Assembly (NCBI GenBank): GCA_015061335.1 | Contig: SUWT01000009.1 | Coordinates: 1 to 50,466 of the forward strand | DNA length: 50,466 bases | Source of the DNA: Lentimicrobiaceae bacterium | Lineage (GTDB): Bacteria; Bacteroidota; Bacteroidia; Bacteroidales; F082 | Direction: 5' to 3' | Made by a program: the position numbers and the translations under genes | The notes under the pieces: model-generated | Database searches by the model: none | What the model was told of the DNA's origin: nothing | The model's input: only the letters and a program-made list of their open reading frames with translations | Part shown: in pieces, positions 50,376 to 50,466 of the stretch | How positions within the stretch are numbered: the first letter of the stretch is position 1 | Layout of the letters: each line of letters starts with the position of its first letter

Positions 50376-50466
50376 ATGTATCGAGACAAAATTGATATAA
50401 GAGTACGTTTTGCGAATCAACACCTTATTCTGTATATTTTTTTATAAAAAATAAGGCTTTTCCATT

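Overview
The window is AT-rich chromosomal DNA from a Bacteroidota bacterium, most likely an uncultured member of the Bacteroidales. The evidence is threefold. Promoters follow the Bacteroidota pattern: TAnnTTTG, sometimes with TTG 19-21 bases upstream, and almost no Shine-Dalgarno sequences. The genes are typical of the group: T9SS sorting domain, DUF4296 and DUF6029 proteins, Omp28-type lipoprotein, DUF2795 protein, Mrp without CxxC, a Tat system of TatA and TatC only. Several gene orders also fit (rpmA-serS; rbfA next to a LolC/E-type permease). Most of the window is housekeeping DNA; no prophage, IS element, CRISPR array or rRNA operon is visible.

Layout. 1-5.6 kb: end of rpmA, serS, two envelope proteins, rsmA, a lipoprotein. 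5.6-8 kb (minus): LolC/E-type permease, rbfA, dtd. 8-11.7 kb (plus): alpha/beta hydrolase, Mrp and NifU-type Fe-S proteins, a methyltransferase remnant, cobalamin adenosyltransferase, DUF2795 protein. 11.8-14.6 kb (minus): uvrC, thiL. 14.7-16 kb (plus): three small membrane or exported proteins, one an orphan OadG-type subunit. 16-23 kb (minus): a T9SS cargo protein, ettA, and an lptF/G-type permease followed by two glycosyltransferases. 23-29.8 kb: PAS protein with pssA, lptB and kdsD, recQ with a DUF4296 lipoprotein, an OsmC protein, a lipoprotein. 29.8-34.2 kb: malQ, adk, hpt, tatA-tatC. 34.3-40.1 kb: gadC and gadB of the glutamate-dependent acid system, separated by an aspartokinase and by a small accessory islet whose D12-class adenine methyltransferase carries an in-frame stop. 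40.2-46 kb: hslR, der, era, an initiator tRNA, a kinase/dCMP deaminase fusion, a LOG-family protein, an M20 amidohydrolase. 46.2-50.4 kb (plus): manA, then a TlpA - DUF6029 - Omp28 cluster that looks like a dedicated envelope module.

Three things are not explained by the genes. (1) Tandem repeats with a strict 7-bp period but different unit sequences (TTAGGAA, CTAAACT, AACAATT, CAACAGC) fill many gaps, sometimes as opposed arms. They supply the stop codons of pssA and gadB and lie inside the adenosyltransferase gene. (2) A palindromic family with GAGACG...CGTCTC ends occurs in several gaps; two copies match at 49 of 54 positions. (3) For many genes the longest possible reading frame starts in or upstream of a TAnnTTTG promoter, so shorter starts are given here.

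The best candidates for something undescribed are the TlpA-DUF6029-Omp28 cluster, the heptamer repeats, and the methyltransferase islet with its unknown overlapping partner. All positions, motifs and family calls come from reading the sequence; no database search was run.
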